Below are positions 8,040 to 17,862 of a stretch of DNA of 64,000 bases, piece after piece. The stretch is from Vibrio sinaloensis (GTDB taxonomy: Bacteria; Pseudomonadota; Gammaproteobacteria; Enterobacterales; Vibrionaceae): NCBI RefSeq assembly GCF_023195835.1, contig NZ_CP096199.1:992001-1056000 (forward strand), in the 5' to 3' direction. The stretch's first letter is position 1. Each line of letters begins with the position of its first letter. The notes under the pieces were generated by a model. The model was not told the origin of the DNA. It ran no database searches and was given only the letters and a program-made list of their open reading frames with translations. The translations under genes and the position numbers were made by a program.

Positions 8040-9764
8040 ATGCATCAGATGAACATTGATCAAGCGGTCGTTAACCGCATTTGGTGCCAAGCCTTATTTG
8101 AAGAGCTGAGCCGATTTGGGGTCAGCGAAGTGTGTGTTGCACCGGGCTCGCGCTCTACTCCGCTGACATTGGAAGCGGATGAGAATAGCAACTTGACCTT
8201 GCATACCCACTTTGACGAGCGTGGTTTGGGGTTCTTGGCATTGGGCTTGGCTAAGGCAAGCCATAGACCCGTTGCGATTGTAGTCACCTCAGGGACCGCT
8301 GTGGCTAACCTGTTGCCAGCCATCGCCGAAGCAAAGCTGACCGGAGAAAAGCTGGTGGTACTCAGCGCCGACCGCCCAGCAGAGCTTATCGATTGTGGTG
8401 CCAACCAGGCGATTGTTCAATCAGGCATCTACTCGTCGCATGTGAATGCGGCGCTAGAGCTGCCAAGTCCTAACCTAGCGACACCACTGAACTGGCTGTT
8501 GACCTCGTTGGATCAAGTGATGTTTACCCAGCAACAGCAAGGTGGCGCGGTTCATATCAACTGCCCATTTCCAGAGCCGCTTTACAGTCAGCAGACCAAG
8601 GCGCTCTATCGAGACTACATAGAGAGTGTCAATGATTGGTGGCAAGGGCAGCATACCTATTGTCAGCAAAGCCATTCGAGTGCTTTGGCCACTGTGTCGA
8701 TTGCCGAACTGGCTGAGAAAAAAGGGGTGATCGTACTCGGTAGCGTGAGCAAGCAACAGGCCAGTCAAGCGCTGAAGCTGTCGAAAAAGCTGGGTTGGCC
8801 GCTGTTGGCCGATCCGCAATCAGGTGTCAGCTCGAACTGGAAACATTATGACTTATGGCTGCAAAATGAGGCAAAAAGAGCGGTTCTCAATCAGTGTCAG
8901 CTGGTGTTGCAGTTTGGCTCTCGGCTTATCTCAAAACGTCTCAACCATTGGCTTGCGGACCAAGTTACGGCGCGCGGTGCCAGTTATCATTATGTGGATC
9001 CAAGTGCCGCGCGCAATAACCCAAGCCATGTAAGGCAAGTTCATCACTTATGCGATATTGGAGACTTTATCGAACCCTTGTTAATGGCTGAGCAGCCCTT
9101 GGGTCACGATACGTTTGGCTGGGCAGATGAGTTGATTGAGTTATCTCATCAGGTCGGCATGCTGGCGGCATCACACCTCAACCGCAATACGCCGATGGAT
9201 GAGGTCTCTCTAGCATTGACGGTTGACGCATTACCGACACAGACTCAACTGTTTTTCGGGAATAGTCTGTTTGTGCGTTTGGTCGATATGTTTGCTTCGC
9301 TAGATCAGCGCGAGGTGTATACCAATCGCGGCGCTTCCGGTATCGATGGTTTGATAGCCACCGCCGCAGGGGTGGTGCGAGCTACCAGCACGCCAACCGC
9401 AGTGTTTATCGGTGACACGTCACTGCTTTACGATCTCAACTCTTTGGCGCTGTTTACTCATCTGTCCACGCCGGTTGTTGTCGTTGTGACCAATAATGAC
9501 GGCGGCGCGATTTTTGATATGTTGCCGGTGCCACAGGCGCAAAAACAGGCGCTGTATCAGATGCCGCATGGCTATGACTTTGCCTCAGCCGCTGCGCAGT
9601 TCAAGTTAACTTATGTGCAAGCGCAAACCTTGTCTCATTATCAGCAGCAGGTGAGTGAGCACTTAACCTCAGGGCAGGGCTGCTTATTGGTGGAACTGCA
9701 AACACCGCCGGGTCAGGCAGTAAGCCAAGTGAAAGAATTTGTGCGACAAGTGCATGCTCTATAG
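8040..9764 (+). CDS. menD: SEPHCHC synthase MenD
   Basis: 574 residues, a thiamine-diphosphate enzyme that joins 2-oxoglutarate-derived succinic semialdehyde to isochorismate. Visible motifs are the N-terminal CVAPGSRSTPLTLEA, FDERGLGFLALGLAK with the catalytic Glu region, RGASGIDGLIATAAG, and the ThDP/Mg block GDTSLLYDLNSLALF with TNNDGGAIFD. The start ATG follows the menF stop with no gap; a second ATG at 8049 is possible. The end overlaps menH. Confidence 0.96.
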   Translation: MHQMNIDQAVVNRIWCQALFEELSRFGVSEVCVAPGSRSTPLTLEADENSNLTLHTHFDERGLGFLALGLAKASHRPVAIVVTSGTAVANLLPAIAEAKLTGEKLVVLSADRPAELIDCGANQAIVQSGIYSSHVNAALELPSPNLATPLNWLLTSLDQVMFTQQQQGGAVHINCPFPEPLYSQQTKALYRDYIESVNDWWQGQHTYCQQSHSSALATVSIAELAEKKGVIVLGSVSKQQASQALKLSKKLGWPLLADPQSGVSSNWKHYDLWLQNEAKRAVLNQCQLVLQFGSRLISKRLNHWLADQVTARGASYHYVDPSAARNNPSHVRQVHHLCDIGDFIEPLLMAEQPLGHDTFGWADELIELSHQVGMLAASHLNRNTPMDEVSLALTVDALPTQTQLFFGNSLFVRLVDMFASLDQREVYTNRGASGIDGLIATAAGVVRATSTPTAVFIGDTSLLYDLNSLALFTHLSTPVVVVVTNNDGGAIFDMLPVPQAQKQALYQMPHGYDFASAAAQFKLTYVQAQTLSHYQQQVSEHLTSGQGCLLVELQTPPGQAVSQVKEFVRQVHAL

Positions 9765-10542
9765 TCAAGCCAGCGCCAACCTTCACACGACAGGCCAAGC
9801 CGTTTTAGTTTACTTACACGGCTTGCTCGGGAGTGGTGAAGATTGGCACTCAGTTAGACAACAACTCGACAACCTCCCTAGCATTACCATCGACCTACCT
9901 GGTCACGGAATGAGCGCTCTTACCGCTTGTTGCAATTTTCGCGACTGTTGCAATCAAATTTCTGACACACTTCTTACCCATATCGAGCCACATCGGCCTA
10001 TAGTGCTGCTGGGTTATTCACTGGGTGCTCGGATAGCCATGTACGGCGTAGCGAACACGGGATTTCCAGCACTGAATGTTTCGCTTGTGTTGGCTGAAGG
10101 CGGCAATTTTGGTTTGCCTACAGCGCAAGAGCGCGAGGCAAGGTGGCAAAGTGATCACCAGTGGGCAGAGAGATTTCGTCGTGAGCCGATTGAGCAAGTG
10201 TTGGCCGATTGGTATCGACAGCCAGTATTTAGTTCGTTAAATCATGAGCAAAGACAAAACCTAGTGACTAAGCGCAGTGCTAACCTTGGCTGCGCGGTGG
10301 CGAATATGCTCGAGGCGACGTCACTCGCCAAACAAGATTATTTGTTGGAGACACTCAACAGCTCTCCAACGAAAACCCATTATATTTGCGGCGAAAAAGA
10401 CAATAAGTTTAGTCAGTTGGCCGAACGAAGCGGTTTGTCTTTTAGCCAAGTCGCCAACGCCGGACATAATGTTCACCTTGAACAGCCACAGGCGTTGGCA
10501 ACCATCATCACCACTCAGTTGCGGCTGCACGGTCTCAATTGA
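9754..10542 (+). CDS. menH: SHCHC synthase MenH
   Basis: 262 residues, alpha/beta hydrolase fold. The nucleophile elbow is [12 protein letters not shown], with an acid residue in ICGEKDNKF and the histidine in [10 protein letters not shown]. An [10 protein letters not shown] oxyanion segment comes early. It eliminates pyruvate from SEPHCHC. The ATG at 9754 lies inside the last codons of menD (11-bp overlap); a GTG at 9739 in the same frame is the alternative. Confidence 0.92.
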   Translation: MLYSQASANLHTTGQAVLVYLHGLLGSGEDWHSVRQQLDNLPSITIDLPGHGMSALTACCNFRDCCNQISDTLLTHIEPHRPIVLLGYSLGARIAMYGVANTGFPALNVSLVLAEGGNFGLPTAQEREARWQSDHQWAERFRREPIEQVLADWYRQPVFSSLNHEQRQNLVTKRSANLGCAVANMLEATSLAKQDYLLETLNSSPTKTHYICGEKDNKFSQLAERSGLSFSQVANAGHNVHLEQPQALATIITTQLRLHGLN

Positions 10543-10570
10543 GTCGAAGAGAAATAGAACAGGAATCACC

Positions 10571-11437
10571 ATGGCAAAAACAGTCGGTATCTCAGAAGAA
10601 GAACTTTACGCTCCAGTAAACTGGAATGACTGCAGCGGTGAATACGAAGATATTCAGTACCACAAGTCTGCTGATGGCATCGCCAAAATCACCATCGCAC
10701 GCCCACAAGTTCGCAATGCGTTTCGCCCTCAAACTGTCAAAGAGATGATTCAGGCGTTAGCTGATGCGCGTTATGACGAAGGGGTGGGGGTCATTATCTT
10801 AACCGGTTTGGGAGAGAAAGCCTTTTGTTCGGGTGGTGACCAGAAAATTCGTGGAGATTACGGCGGTTATCGTGACGAGTCGGGCACACACCATCTCAAC
10901 GTGCTTGATTTCCAACGTCAGATTCGCACCTGTCCTAAACCTGTGATCGCATCGGTTGCGGGCTGGGCGGTTGGCGGCGGCCATGTATTGCATATGATGT
11001 GCGATCTAACGATCGCTGCAGAGAACGCGCAGTTTGGCCAAACCGGACCAAAAGTTGGCTCGTTTGATGGCGGCTGGGGCGCTTCTTACATGGCACGGAT
11101 TGTTGGTCAGAAGAAAGCACGCGAAATCTGGTTCTTGTGCCGTTTCTATGATGCGCAAGAAGCGCTCGATATGGGATTGGTCAATACCGTGGTACCGCTT
11201 GAAGATCTTGAGAAAGAGACCGTGCGTTGGTGTCGTGAGACGTTGCAACATAGCCCGATGGCGCTGCGCTGCTTGAAAGCGGCACTCAACGCAGACTGTG
11301 ATGGTCAGGCGGGGCTGCAAGAGTTGGCGGGTAACGCGACCATGATGTTCTACATGACCGAAGAAGGTCAGGAGGGGCGCAACGCGTTCAATGAAAAACG
11401 TCGTCCAGACTTCAATAAGTTTCCTCGTAACCCTTAA
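10571..11437 (+). CDS. menB: 1,4-dihydroxy-2-naphthoyl-CoA synthase MenB
   Basis: 288 residues, crotonase fold. Oxyanion-hole segments [15 protein letters not shown] and [16 protein letters not shown] are present, with [16 protein letters not shown] and the C-terminal [14 protein letters not shown] typical of MenB. It closes the second ring of the naphthoquinone from OSB-CoA. The ATG at 10571 is 28 bp after menH, with AGGA at 10561-10564; the longer open frame back to 10277 is menH in another frame. Confidence 0.96.
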   Translation: MAKTVGISEEELYAPVNWNDCSGEYEDIQYHKSADGIAKITIARPQVRNAFRPQTVKEMIQALADARYDEGVGVIILTGLGEKAFCSGGDQKIRGDYGGYRDESGTHHLNVLDFQRQIRTCPKPVIASVAGWAVGGGHVLHMMCDLTIAAENAQFGQTGPKVGSFDGGWGASYMARIVGQKKAREIWFLCRFYDAQEALDMGLVNTVVPLEDLEKETVRWCRETLQHSPMALRCLKAALNADCDGQAGLQELAGNATMMFYMTEEGQEGRNAFNEKRRPDFNKFPRNP

Positions 11438-11590
11438 TCTCAGCTAGCGGTTTGAACGGTGGGCCTCTTGCTAAGAGGCTCCACAAACCCGTCTGGGTAT
11501 TGACTGCAAAAACAGTCAAATCATCGTCTGTTCCACTGCTACATTTAGATGATGATGCAAATCATAAAACTATTACTAAAGGATTAAGCT
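11438..11590 (+). other. menB-menC intergenic spacer with two small inverted repeats
   Basis: This is the only real gap inside the men cluster (153 bp). It holds a hairpin GGGCCTCTT..AAGAGGCTC near 11461-11481 and an inverted repeat TTGACTG (11500-11506) / CAGTCAA (11513-11519). Neither has a U-run. I see no clear promoter; it may be an mRNA stability or internal control element. Confidence 0.4.
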
Positions 11591-12577
11591 ATGAGGTCAG
11601 CCAAACTCTATCGCTACGAATTGCCGATGGACAGTGGGGTGATTCTGCGCGAACAACGATTAACAGTACGAGAAGGGTTTATCATCGAGTTAAGTGATGG
11701 TGAGCGAATTGGGCGCGGTGAAGTCGCGCCTTTGCCTGGCTTCAGCGTTGAAACGTTAGAAGAAGCCTACAGTCAGCTAGTTGAACAGCTTGCTTTGTGG
11801 TCGCAAGGCATTGAGCTGGATCATGAGCCTCTTTATCCTTCGGTGGGATTTGGCCTGTCGATGGCCCAACTTGAGTTAGACGCCATCTTGCCAGAGCCGG
11901 GAAGCTTTCAAGCAGCGCCGCTTTGCTCAGGCGACCCAGATGAACTGTTGCCTAAGCTAGAGGCCATGTCTGGCGCTAAGGTGGCAAAAATCAAAGTGGG
12001 TCTGTATGAGCCAATTCGAGACGGTATGCTCGTCAGCCTGTTTCTAGAGTCGATTCCTGATTTGACCTTACGCTTAGATGCCAACCGCGCTTGGACATCC
12101 GAGAAAGCGCAGCAATTTGCCAAAAAGGTCGCACCTTCTCTGCGCCAACGTATCGATTTTATTGAAGAGCCATGTCAGTCGCCCGGTGACAGTTTTTCAT
12201 TTGCTATCAACACGGGTATTGCGATTGCTTGGGATGAGACCTTGCAACACGCCGTACGCAAGGAAGACTTTAAGCTGCAAGACTTTAATGGTGCCAAAGC
12301 CATCATCATCAAACCGACACTGATTGGCTCGGTTGAACGCTGCGCGGAGTTGATTGCAACGGCTAAGGCGCTGGGAATCAAGGCAGTGATAAGCTCCAGC
12401 ATTGAGTCGAGTTTGGGCTTAACTCAGTTAGCGCGCCTGTCCGCATGGCAGTTGACGCAAGAGGTGCCAGGGCTCGATACCATAGGTTTATTTGCCCAGC
12501 AGCTTGAAGTGCCTTGGCCTGGGTGTGAGCTGCCGTTGGTTGCGCTTAATCAGCAATCGCTTATTTGGCAGTCATGA
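11591..12577 (+). CDS. menC: o-Succinylbenzoate synthase MenC
   Basis: 328 residues, enolase superfamily. KIKVGL carries the catalytic lysine, followed by LRLDANRAW, IEEPCQSP and the metal acid in IAWDET, then KPTLIGS with the second lysine. It dehydrates SHCHC to o-succinylbenzoate. The start ATG has AAAGGA about 7 nt upstream. Its stop overlaps the menE start by 4 bp (ATGA). Confidence 0.95.
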   Translation: MRSAKLYRYELPMDSGVILREQRLTVREGFIIELSDGERIGRGEVAPLPGFSVETLEEAYSQLVEQLALWSQGIELDHEPLYPSVGFGLSMAQLELDAILPEPGSFQAAPLCSGDPDELLPKLEAMSGAKVAKIKVGLYEPIRDGMLVSLFLESIPDLTLRLDANRAWTSEKAQQFAKKVAPSLRQRIDFIEEPCQSPGDSFSFAINTGIAIAWDETLQHAVRKEDFKLQDFNGAKAIIIKPTLIGSVERCAELIATAKALGIKAVISSSIESSLGLTQLARLSAWQLTQEVPGLDTIGLFAQQLEVPWPGCELPLVALNQQSLIWQS

Positions 12578-13935
12578 GCAAAAGTGCGCTTTCGCCGCTA
12601 AAGCAATGGGCTAACATGAGCCCAAATGCGTTGGCGCTAACTACCCCCGAGGCCAACTACAACTGGTCGCAGCTAAGCCAACTCATCGACAGTGTCGCGG
12701 CGGGGTTAAGTGCTCAAGGCGTTACTTCAGGCAGTGTGGTGACCAGCGTTGGCAAACCTTGTGCAGAGCAACTGTTTATTTTGCTTGCCTGTTTAGAGTT
12801 GGGTGCCATCAACGCACTATTAATGCCGCAGGCGCAAGATGAACTGGAGCAAAAGCTCGCGACACTCTATGCCGACAGCGACACCCGACATCTGTGGTTT
12901 GCTCATAGTGAGCACGGGCATCAATCCACGCTAGAGTTCACGACTCAGCCGGGCACACCATTTAGCCGCTATTGCGGCGACGCGCTGGCGACGATTGTGT
13001 TTACCTCGGGTTCAACCGGTAATCCCAAGGCGGTCGCACACAGCTCGCAACAACATCTCGCTTCAGCGCAGGGGCTATTGGCCGAATTTACTTTTGGTCG
13101 GGGTGATTGTTGGCTGGTGAGTTTGCCTCTTTATCATGTGTCAGGGTTAGCCATTGTATATCGTTGGTTATTCAGTGGTGCTTGCATCAAACTCGGCCTC
13201 GGCGATTTACAACAAGACATTCAGGGCGTGACACACGCCTCGCTGGTGGCGACTCAACTGCATCGGCTGTTGCAATCTGGCCGACCACTCAAACTTAGGC
13301 AGGTGCTGCTAGGAGGCAGTCATATCGAACCGCGACTAGCGCAGCGCGCTGCGAGCCAAGGGATAGACGCTTGGCTGGGTTACGGGATGACAGAGGCCGC
13401 ATCGACGGTCACTGCCAAGCGGGTCGACGATAGCCCGACCGCGGGTCACTTGCTGGCGAAACGTCAACTAAAACTGGTCAATGGTCGAATCTACGTGGCT
13501 GGCGAAACGCTCGCCGCTGGTTATTTTCAGCGGGGTGAGATAAAGCCCATCGTGCAAGACGGATGGTTTGACAGCAAAGACCTTGGCCAATGGCAGGGCG
13601 ATGAACTGGTGATTATTGGCCGAGCAGACAATCAGTTTATTTCCGGCGGTGAGAATATTCATTGTGAAGAGATAGAGCGAGTGCTCAGTCAGCACCCTCT
13701 GATTGAGCAAGCTATTGTGCTGCCAATTGATGATAGTGAATATGGCCAGCGCCCTGTGGCGATTATTCAACACGCAGAGGTGTTTAATGTCAGCGCTTTG
13801 AATGATTATCTCACCCCGCGCTTGAGTCGATTTAAGTGGCCGGTGCGTTACTACTCAATGCCAACCGGGCTTGAATCAACGGGAATTAAAATTTCTCGTT
13901 ATGCGTTGCAGAAGTGGTTGGCAAGTCAATCCTAA
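12574..13935 (+). CDS. menE: o-Succinylbenzoate-CoA ligase MenE
   Basis: 453 residues, ANL superfamily adenylating enzyme. P-loop TIVFTSGSTGNPKAVAH, GYGMTEAAST, the hinge region GRADNQFISGGENIH and a late K in STGIKISRYAL match the fold. It activates OSB with ATP and CoA. The start is taken as ATG 12574 because it overlaps the menC stop (ATGA); a TTG at 12565 is also open. This completes menFDHBCE, giving all steps from chorismate to DHNA-CoA apart from the thioesterase; menA and ubiE are elsewhere. Confidence 0.94.
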   Translation: MSKSALSPLKQWANMSPNALALTTPEANYNWSQLSQLIDSVAAGLSAQGVTSGSVVTSVGKPCAEQLFILLACLELGAINALLMPQAQDELEQKLATLYADSDTRHLWFAHSEHGHQSTLEFTTQPGTPFSRYCGDALATIVFTSGSTGNPKAVAHSSQQHLASAQGLLAEFTFGRGDCWLVSLPLYHVSGLAIVYRWLFSGACIKLGLGDLQQDIQGVTHASLVATQLHRLLQSGRPLKLRQVLLGGSHIEPRLAQRAASQGIDAWLGYGMTEAASTVTAKRVDDSPTAGHLLAKRQLKLVNGRIYVAGETLAAGYFQRGEIKPIVQDGWFDSKDLGQWQGDELVIIGRADNQFISGGENIHCEEIERVLSQHPLIEQAIVLPIDDSEYGQRPVAIIQHAEVFNVSALNDYLTPRLSRFKWPVRYYSMPTGLESTGIKISRYALQKWLASQS

Positions 13936-14081
13936 ATTCGTCCAGTACAAATTGTGATCGAAAATGTGATTTTGCTGCATAATTATGGTTGAAAGTCACA
14001 TGCTGACTGACTGACTTTGCAATCAATAATGGTTCAGCGAGATAATCGTCGCGTGTCGTTAGTCAGGGTTGTTTTAGTAGT

Positions 14082-16556
14082 ATGGATAGCACGTCTCTTA
14101 CCTTTTCAAATCAGCATCAACTGGAATGTTTGCTTGAAGCTCGTCACCAAGGTCAGGGCAAGGTACTGGTTCAACTGTTTTCTGACCAGAGCGAACAACA
14201 GGTTGAACTGTACTATCGAGCAATCGTCGCCAAGTGGCCTGATGCAGTGGTGATAGGCAGTAGTGCTAAACATAAAATCGACCATGGAAATATTGTTTGC
14301 GAGCAGACTATGGCGGTGATCAGCCAGTTTGATACGGTTCAATTTTCTACCGCGGTCGCGCCTTTTTCTGCAACGGAGCGCCAAGCAAAGCAACGCTTAC
14401 CTCAACAACTCGCGATTACCAAAAACACCAAAGCCATCATCTGCTTTGGCGATCGACTCTCATCGGCCGATGAGGATCTGTTTGCGGCGTTTTGTCACGA
14501 CACTATCCCGGTTGCAGGCGGTGCGACGGTAACCACAGACCATGGTCGTTGGGCGATGCTCAATGGTGAGTTTTACCAAAGTTCGTTGGTTGCGGTGGCG
14601 CTACACTCAGAATATTTGCATGTATGGCCTAAGTCATACAGTGAATGGAACCCAATCGGACAAACTTTCGTCGTCACAAAGGCGCGCGGAAACACTGTGT
14701 TTGAGCTCAACCATCAACCGATTGGTCAGATCTATCGTCGCTATCTTGCCGATGGTGAGCAGTTCCCGCGCGAAATGTTGATTGGGTTTCCGATGATGAA
14801 AGGAGACCCTCAAGATCAAGCCATTTCCACCCCTGTTAGAATGCTAGACGATCTGAGTATTGAATTTGATCAGCCGCTGCGCAAAGGGGATAAGGTACGC
14901 TTTTGCTACGACCATCCTGAGCTGACTATTCAACAAGTTAAACAAGGGGCATTCCATCTTGCTCACCTGCAGCCTGAGACGATTTGGATATACAACTGTA
15001 CTTCCCGCCTAGATTTCATTGAAGGGAATGCAGAACTTGAGCCTCTACAGTCTGTCACCGATTGTTATGGCTTTTATTGCATGGGCGAGCTGTATAAAGA
15101 TGACCAGCAGCAGATGATACTGCACCATAGTATGACCTTGCTTGCGATGCGTGAGGGTGAAATCAAACAAGATATTGTGCTGCCGAGTGTCGACGATTCT
15201 TCGACCATTTCACCGCTGTTTTCGATGATCCGCAACTCCTTTGCTGACCTCGAAACTTACAATCAGGTGATGCAAGATAAAATTGAGAGTCAAGCCAATG
15301 CGCTAGTCTCCAGTTACCGCACAGACCGTCGCACAGGATTGCCAAATCGGGCGGTGCTATTGGAAAACATCGCCGAAATGGGGCTGGACGACTGTTTACT
15401 CAATGTCAAAATCAATAACCTAACGGATATCAACGAGAAATATGGTTATTCAGTAGGTGACAATCTATTGGTGATGCTGACTTCATTTTTTGCTCAGTTG
15501 GTCAAAGATCATCTGCCAGAGGGCGCTAAGCTATATAGCATTGGCGTGGGTGAATGGGCGACGATTTTTACCAACCCGCTGCCGATGAGCGAAGTACGTC
15601 GCCGTTTTGACGTGTTACTAGAACAAGTCGAGTCAGTCGACTTTAAACATCTCTCTTTTTTAGACAGCACCCACCTTGCTGTTTCAATAAGTGCTGGTAT
15701 CGCGCAGAAGAAGTCATTTTTGATGTGCTCGGCAGACGCCTTGTTGTTCAAATCGATTGAAGCGCGTCGCCACGCCAACAAAACCAACCAGTCATTTGTT
15801 GATGCTGACGACCTGATCCAGCAAGAGACTCAGCGCCGCGAGCGATTAGAGAAACTTTCGATCACTAACCACGCCATTGCCCAGCGCAACATTCAGCCCT
15901 ATGTGCAACCCATCTTTGACGCCACCACCCGGATGCTGAGCAATTATGAGTGTCTCGTACGTTTGACCCATGGGTCACAGGTGTTGTCTCCTGGTTATTT
16001 TCTGCCTCTGGTACAGGGCACGCGTTTGTACAACAAACTGAGTCAGCTGATGATCAACCGTAGTTTTGAGTTGATGCGTCCGCGCAGCGAAAAGTTTTCT
16101 CTCAACTTATCTCATCAAGATATCGTCAATGACAGCACATTAGAGCTGTTGGAAGAGAACATTCTCGCCTTGCAAGACCCAACCCGAGTGGGGATTGAGA
16201 TCGTCGAGTCTGAGCAGATCCATGATTTTGAGCGGATGAGTGAGGTGTGTAATCATTTTCGTCGCATGGGAGTGACGATTATTGTTGATGACTTTGGGTC
16301 TGGATACTCGAATCTTGATGAAATCATTAAGATAGAACCCGACATCATCAAACTCGACGGTAGCCTGATACGCCATATCGATGTCGATACTAAGCAACGT
16401 AAAGTCGCTTCTCAGCTAGTACGTTTGTGTAACGTGTTTGGTGCTCAAACCGTGGCAGAGTTCGTTCATAACCAAGCTGTGTGTGATATTGCGACAGAAC
16501 TGGGGGTCGATTACCTGCAAGGCTTCTACCTTGGCGAACCGACAAAGCTGACTTAG
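14082..16556 (+). CDS. FIST sensor - degenerate GGDEF - EAL phosphodiesterase
   Basis: 824 residues, no signal peptide or membrane segment. FIST N-terminal domain about 25-235 and FIST C-terminal domain about 235-375, a ligand-sensing pair proposed to bind small molecules such as amino acids. Then a GGDEF domain (about 415-560) whose signature is GVGEW, so cyclase activity is not expected. Then an EAL domain (about 580-820) with ECLVRL, LNLSHQD, the metal DD in VDDFGSGYSN, IIKLDGSLI, TVAEF and YLQGFYLGEP; all expected catalytic acids are visible. Prediction: c-di-GMP hydrolase gated by a cytoplasmic ligand. No strong ribosome site precedes the ATG. Confidence 0.88.
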   Translation: MDSTSLTFSNQHQLECLLEARHQGQGKVLVQLFSDQSEQQVELYYRAIVAKWPDAVVIGSSAKHKIDHGNIVCEQTMAVISQFDTVQFSTAVAPFSATERQAKQRLPQQLAITKNTKAIICFGDRLSSADEDLFAAFCHDTIPVAGGATVTTDHGRWAMLNGEFYQSSLVAVALHSEYLHVWPKSYSEWNPIGQTFVVTKARGNTVFELNHQPIGQIYRRYLADGEQFPREMLIGFPMMKGDPQDQAISTPVRMLDDLSIEFDQPLRKGDKVRFCYDHPELTIQQVKQGAFHLAHLQPETIWIYNCTSRLDFIEGNAELEPLQSVTDCYGFYCMGELYKDDQQQMILHHSMTLLAMREGEIKQDIVLPSVDDSSTISPLFSMIRNSFADLETYNQVMQDKIESQANALVSSYRTDRRTGLPNRAVLLENIAEMGLDDCLLNVKINNLTDINEKYGYSVGDNLLVMLTSFFAQLVKDHLPEGAKLYSIGVGEWATIFTNPLPMSEVRRRFDVLLEQVESVDFKHLSFLDSTHLAVSISAGIAQKKSFLMCSADALLFKSIEARRHANKTNQSFVDADDLIQQETQRRERLEKLSITNHAIAQRNIQPYVQPIFDATTRMLSNYECLVRLTHGSQVLSPGYFLPLVQGTRLYNKLSQLMINRSFELMRPRSEKFSLNLSHQDIVNDSTLELLEENILALQDPTRVGIEIVESEQIHDFERMSEVCNHFRRMGVTIIVDDFGSGYSNLDEIIKIEPDIIKLDGSLIRHIDVDTKQRKVASQLVRLCNVFGAQTVAEFVHNQAVCDIATELGVDYLQGFYLGEPTKLT

Positions 16557-16650
16557 TTAATTTCGGAATTTGATAGTGCCAATCTGAATTTAGCAATTAT
16601 ATAACTCTAACTCATAATAAAGGCTGTTTTTTAGGAGTTAGGGTATATAA

Positions 16651-16827
16651 ATGCTAAGGATCGCACTGGTTGGAATCATCGTCGTTCAGATTATCGTAGC
16701 GACTCAAAGCCAAGGGCTGATTCGCTCATTGGCAGAACTAGGCGCGTTTATCTTCACCCTGGCGTTGGTGCTCAAGCTAAAACCGAGTTTGAGATCAAAG
16801 CCGCTGCTCAAAGCAAAACAAGATTAA
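16651..16827 (+). CDS. Small single-pass or hairpin membrane protein (58 aa), unknown
   Basis: ATG 16651 to TAA 16825-16827 encodes 58 residues beginning [20 protein letters not shown], then a second hydrophobic stretch [13 protein letters not shown] and a basic tail. AGGG at 16640-16643 could serve as ribosome site. The stop overlaps the end of the convergent yeiH-type gene by 4 bp. I do not recognise the family. Length, two hydrophobic blocks and the tight convergent junction favour a real gene. Confidence 0.6.
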   Translation: MLRIALVGIIVVQIIVATQSQGLIRSLAELGAFIFTLALVLKLKPSLRSKPLLKAKQD

Positions 16828-17747
16828 GCCAAGGTGAGCCATGCCAGTGAGGTGGTGGAGATGACCACCCACAGTCCTACGCCGAACAGTAGTGGTTTCG
16901 GGCCAGCGGCTTTAAGTTTCGTCACCGAAATGCCACACCCTACCAAAAATAGACACACCACCAATGCTCGTTTTGCGACTTCAAATATCGTCTGATATAA
17001 CCACTCAAACTGCGGTAACGCATCGCTTATCCCAATCGCCAAACAATAAAACCCAATGAAATAGGGGATGGTGATGGTTTTACTGTCGCTACGAAACAGT
17101 AGGCTGCTAACCAGCGCGACCGGCACGATCCACAAGGCTCTGGCTAGTTTGAGCGTGGTTGCTGTAGTAAGGGCTTGTTCGCCATATGCTGAAGCGGCGC
17201 CAACCACTGATGAGGTATCATGGATGGCGATGGCGGCCCAAGTGCCAAACGTCACTTGGTCTATATTGAGTGCGTGACCAATCACCGGAAAAACAAAAAG
17301 AGCGACCGAGTTAAGTACGAACACTGTCGCCAGAGCTAAACCAATCTGATCGTCTTTCGCGTTAATGGCAGGGGCAATCGCGGCAATGGCACTGCCACCG
17401 CAGATAGCGGTGCCAGAAGAGATCAAATACCCGGTTTCGCGCTGCAACCCGACGGCTCTTGCCAACCACCAACCTAACGCTAAAGTGCCGACAATTGTGC
17501 TAATGATCAATCCAATCCCGTCACTGGTCACCGCGAGTGCTTGCTGAAACTGAATGCCAAAGCCGAGGCCAACGATTGAGTAAGCCAGTAATTTTTTGGT
17601 GATTTTAGCGGGATTAATCTGCGCAGGGACTAAGCCAAGCGATGCGAGCAGAAAGCCGATAACTAACGCGGTCGGTGACGAAACGTAAGGCGTGAGGCAA
17701 ACCAGCAAGGCAAGCCCAAATGGCGCAGATGGCAAAAGACGAGTCAT
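16824..17747 (-). CDS. YeiH-family membrane protein (putative sulfate exporter, UPF0324)
   Basis: 307 residues from ATG 17747; a TTG at 17765 would add six residues and neither start has a clear ribosome site. About ten hydrophobic segments. The family motif [19 protein letters not shown] and the later [12 protein letters not shown] are both present. The family is annotated as putative sulfate exporter from weak evidence; true substrate unknown. It is the last gene of a minus-strand run TetR, LplT-PlsC fusion, YeiH, but a hairpin at 17819-17849 separates it from the fusion gene. Confidence 0.85.
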   Translation of the reverse strand: MTRLLPSAPFGLALLVCLTPYVSSPTALVIGFLLASLGLVPAQINPAKITKKLLAYSIVGLGFGIQFQQALAVTSDGIGLIISTIVGTLALGWWLARAVGLQRETGYLISSGTAICGGSAIAAIAPAINAKDDQIGLALATVFVLNSVALFVFPVIGHALNIDQVTFGTWAAIAIHDTSSVVGAASAYGEQALTTATTLKLARALWIVPVALVSSLLFRSDSKTITIPYFIGFYCLAIGISDALPQFEWLYQTIFEVAKRALVVCLFLVGCGISVTKLKAAGPKPLLFGVGLWVVISTTSLAWLTLA

Positions 17748-17818
17748 ATTCAGTGGATTGATCAAATAAAGTCGCTAGTTTAGCGAATAGGGTGAAAGAA
17801 AGAGATGCGAATGTTTTG

Positions 17819-17849
17819 AACAGGCGTTCAGAAAAACTGAACGCCTGTT
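17819..17849 (-). terminator. Hairpin after the LplT-PlsC gene
   Basis: A 13-bp perfect stem (AACAGGCGTTCAG / CTGAACGCCTGTT) with loop AAAAA. The minus-strand U-run is short (TTCAAAAC), so termination may be partial. Confidence 0.65.
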
Positions 17850-17862
17850 GGTTTTGGCTAAA

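Noticed and set aside
10277..10570. Long N-terminal extension of MenB
   Set aside because: It is menH read in another frame; MenB similarity and a ribosome site begin at 10571.
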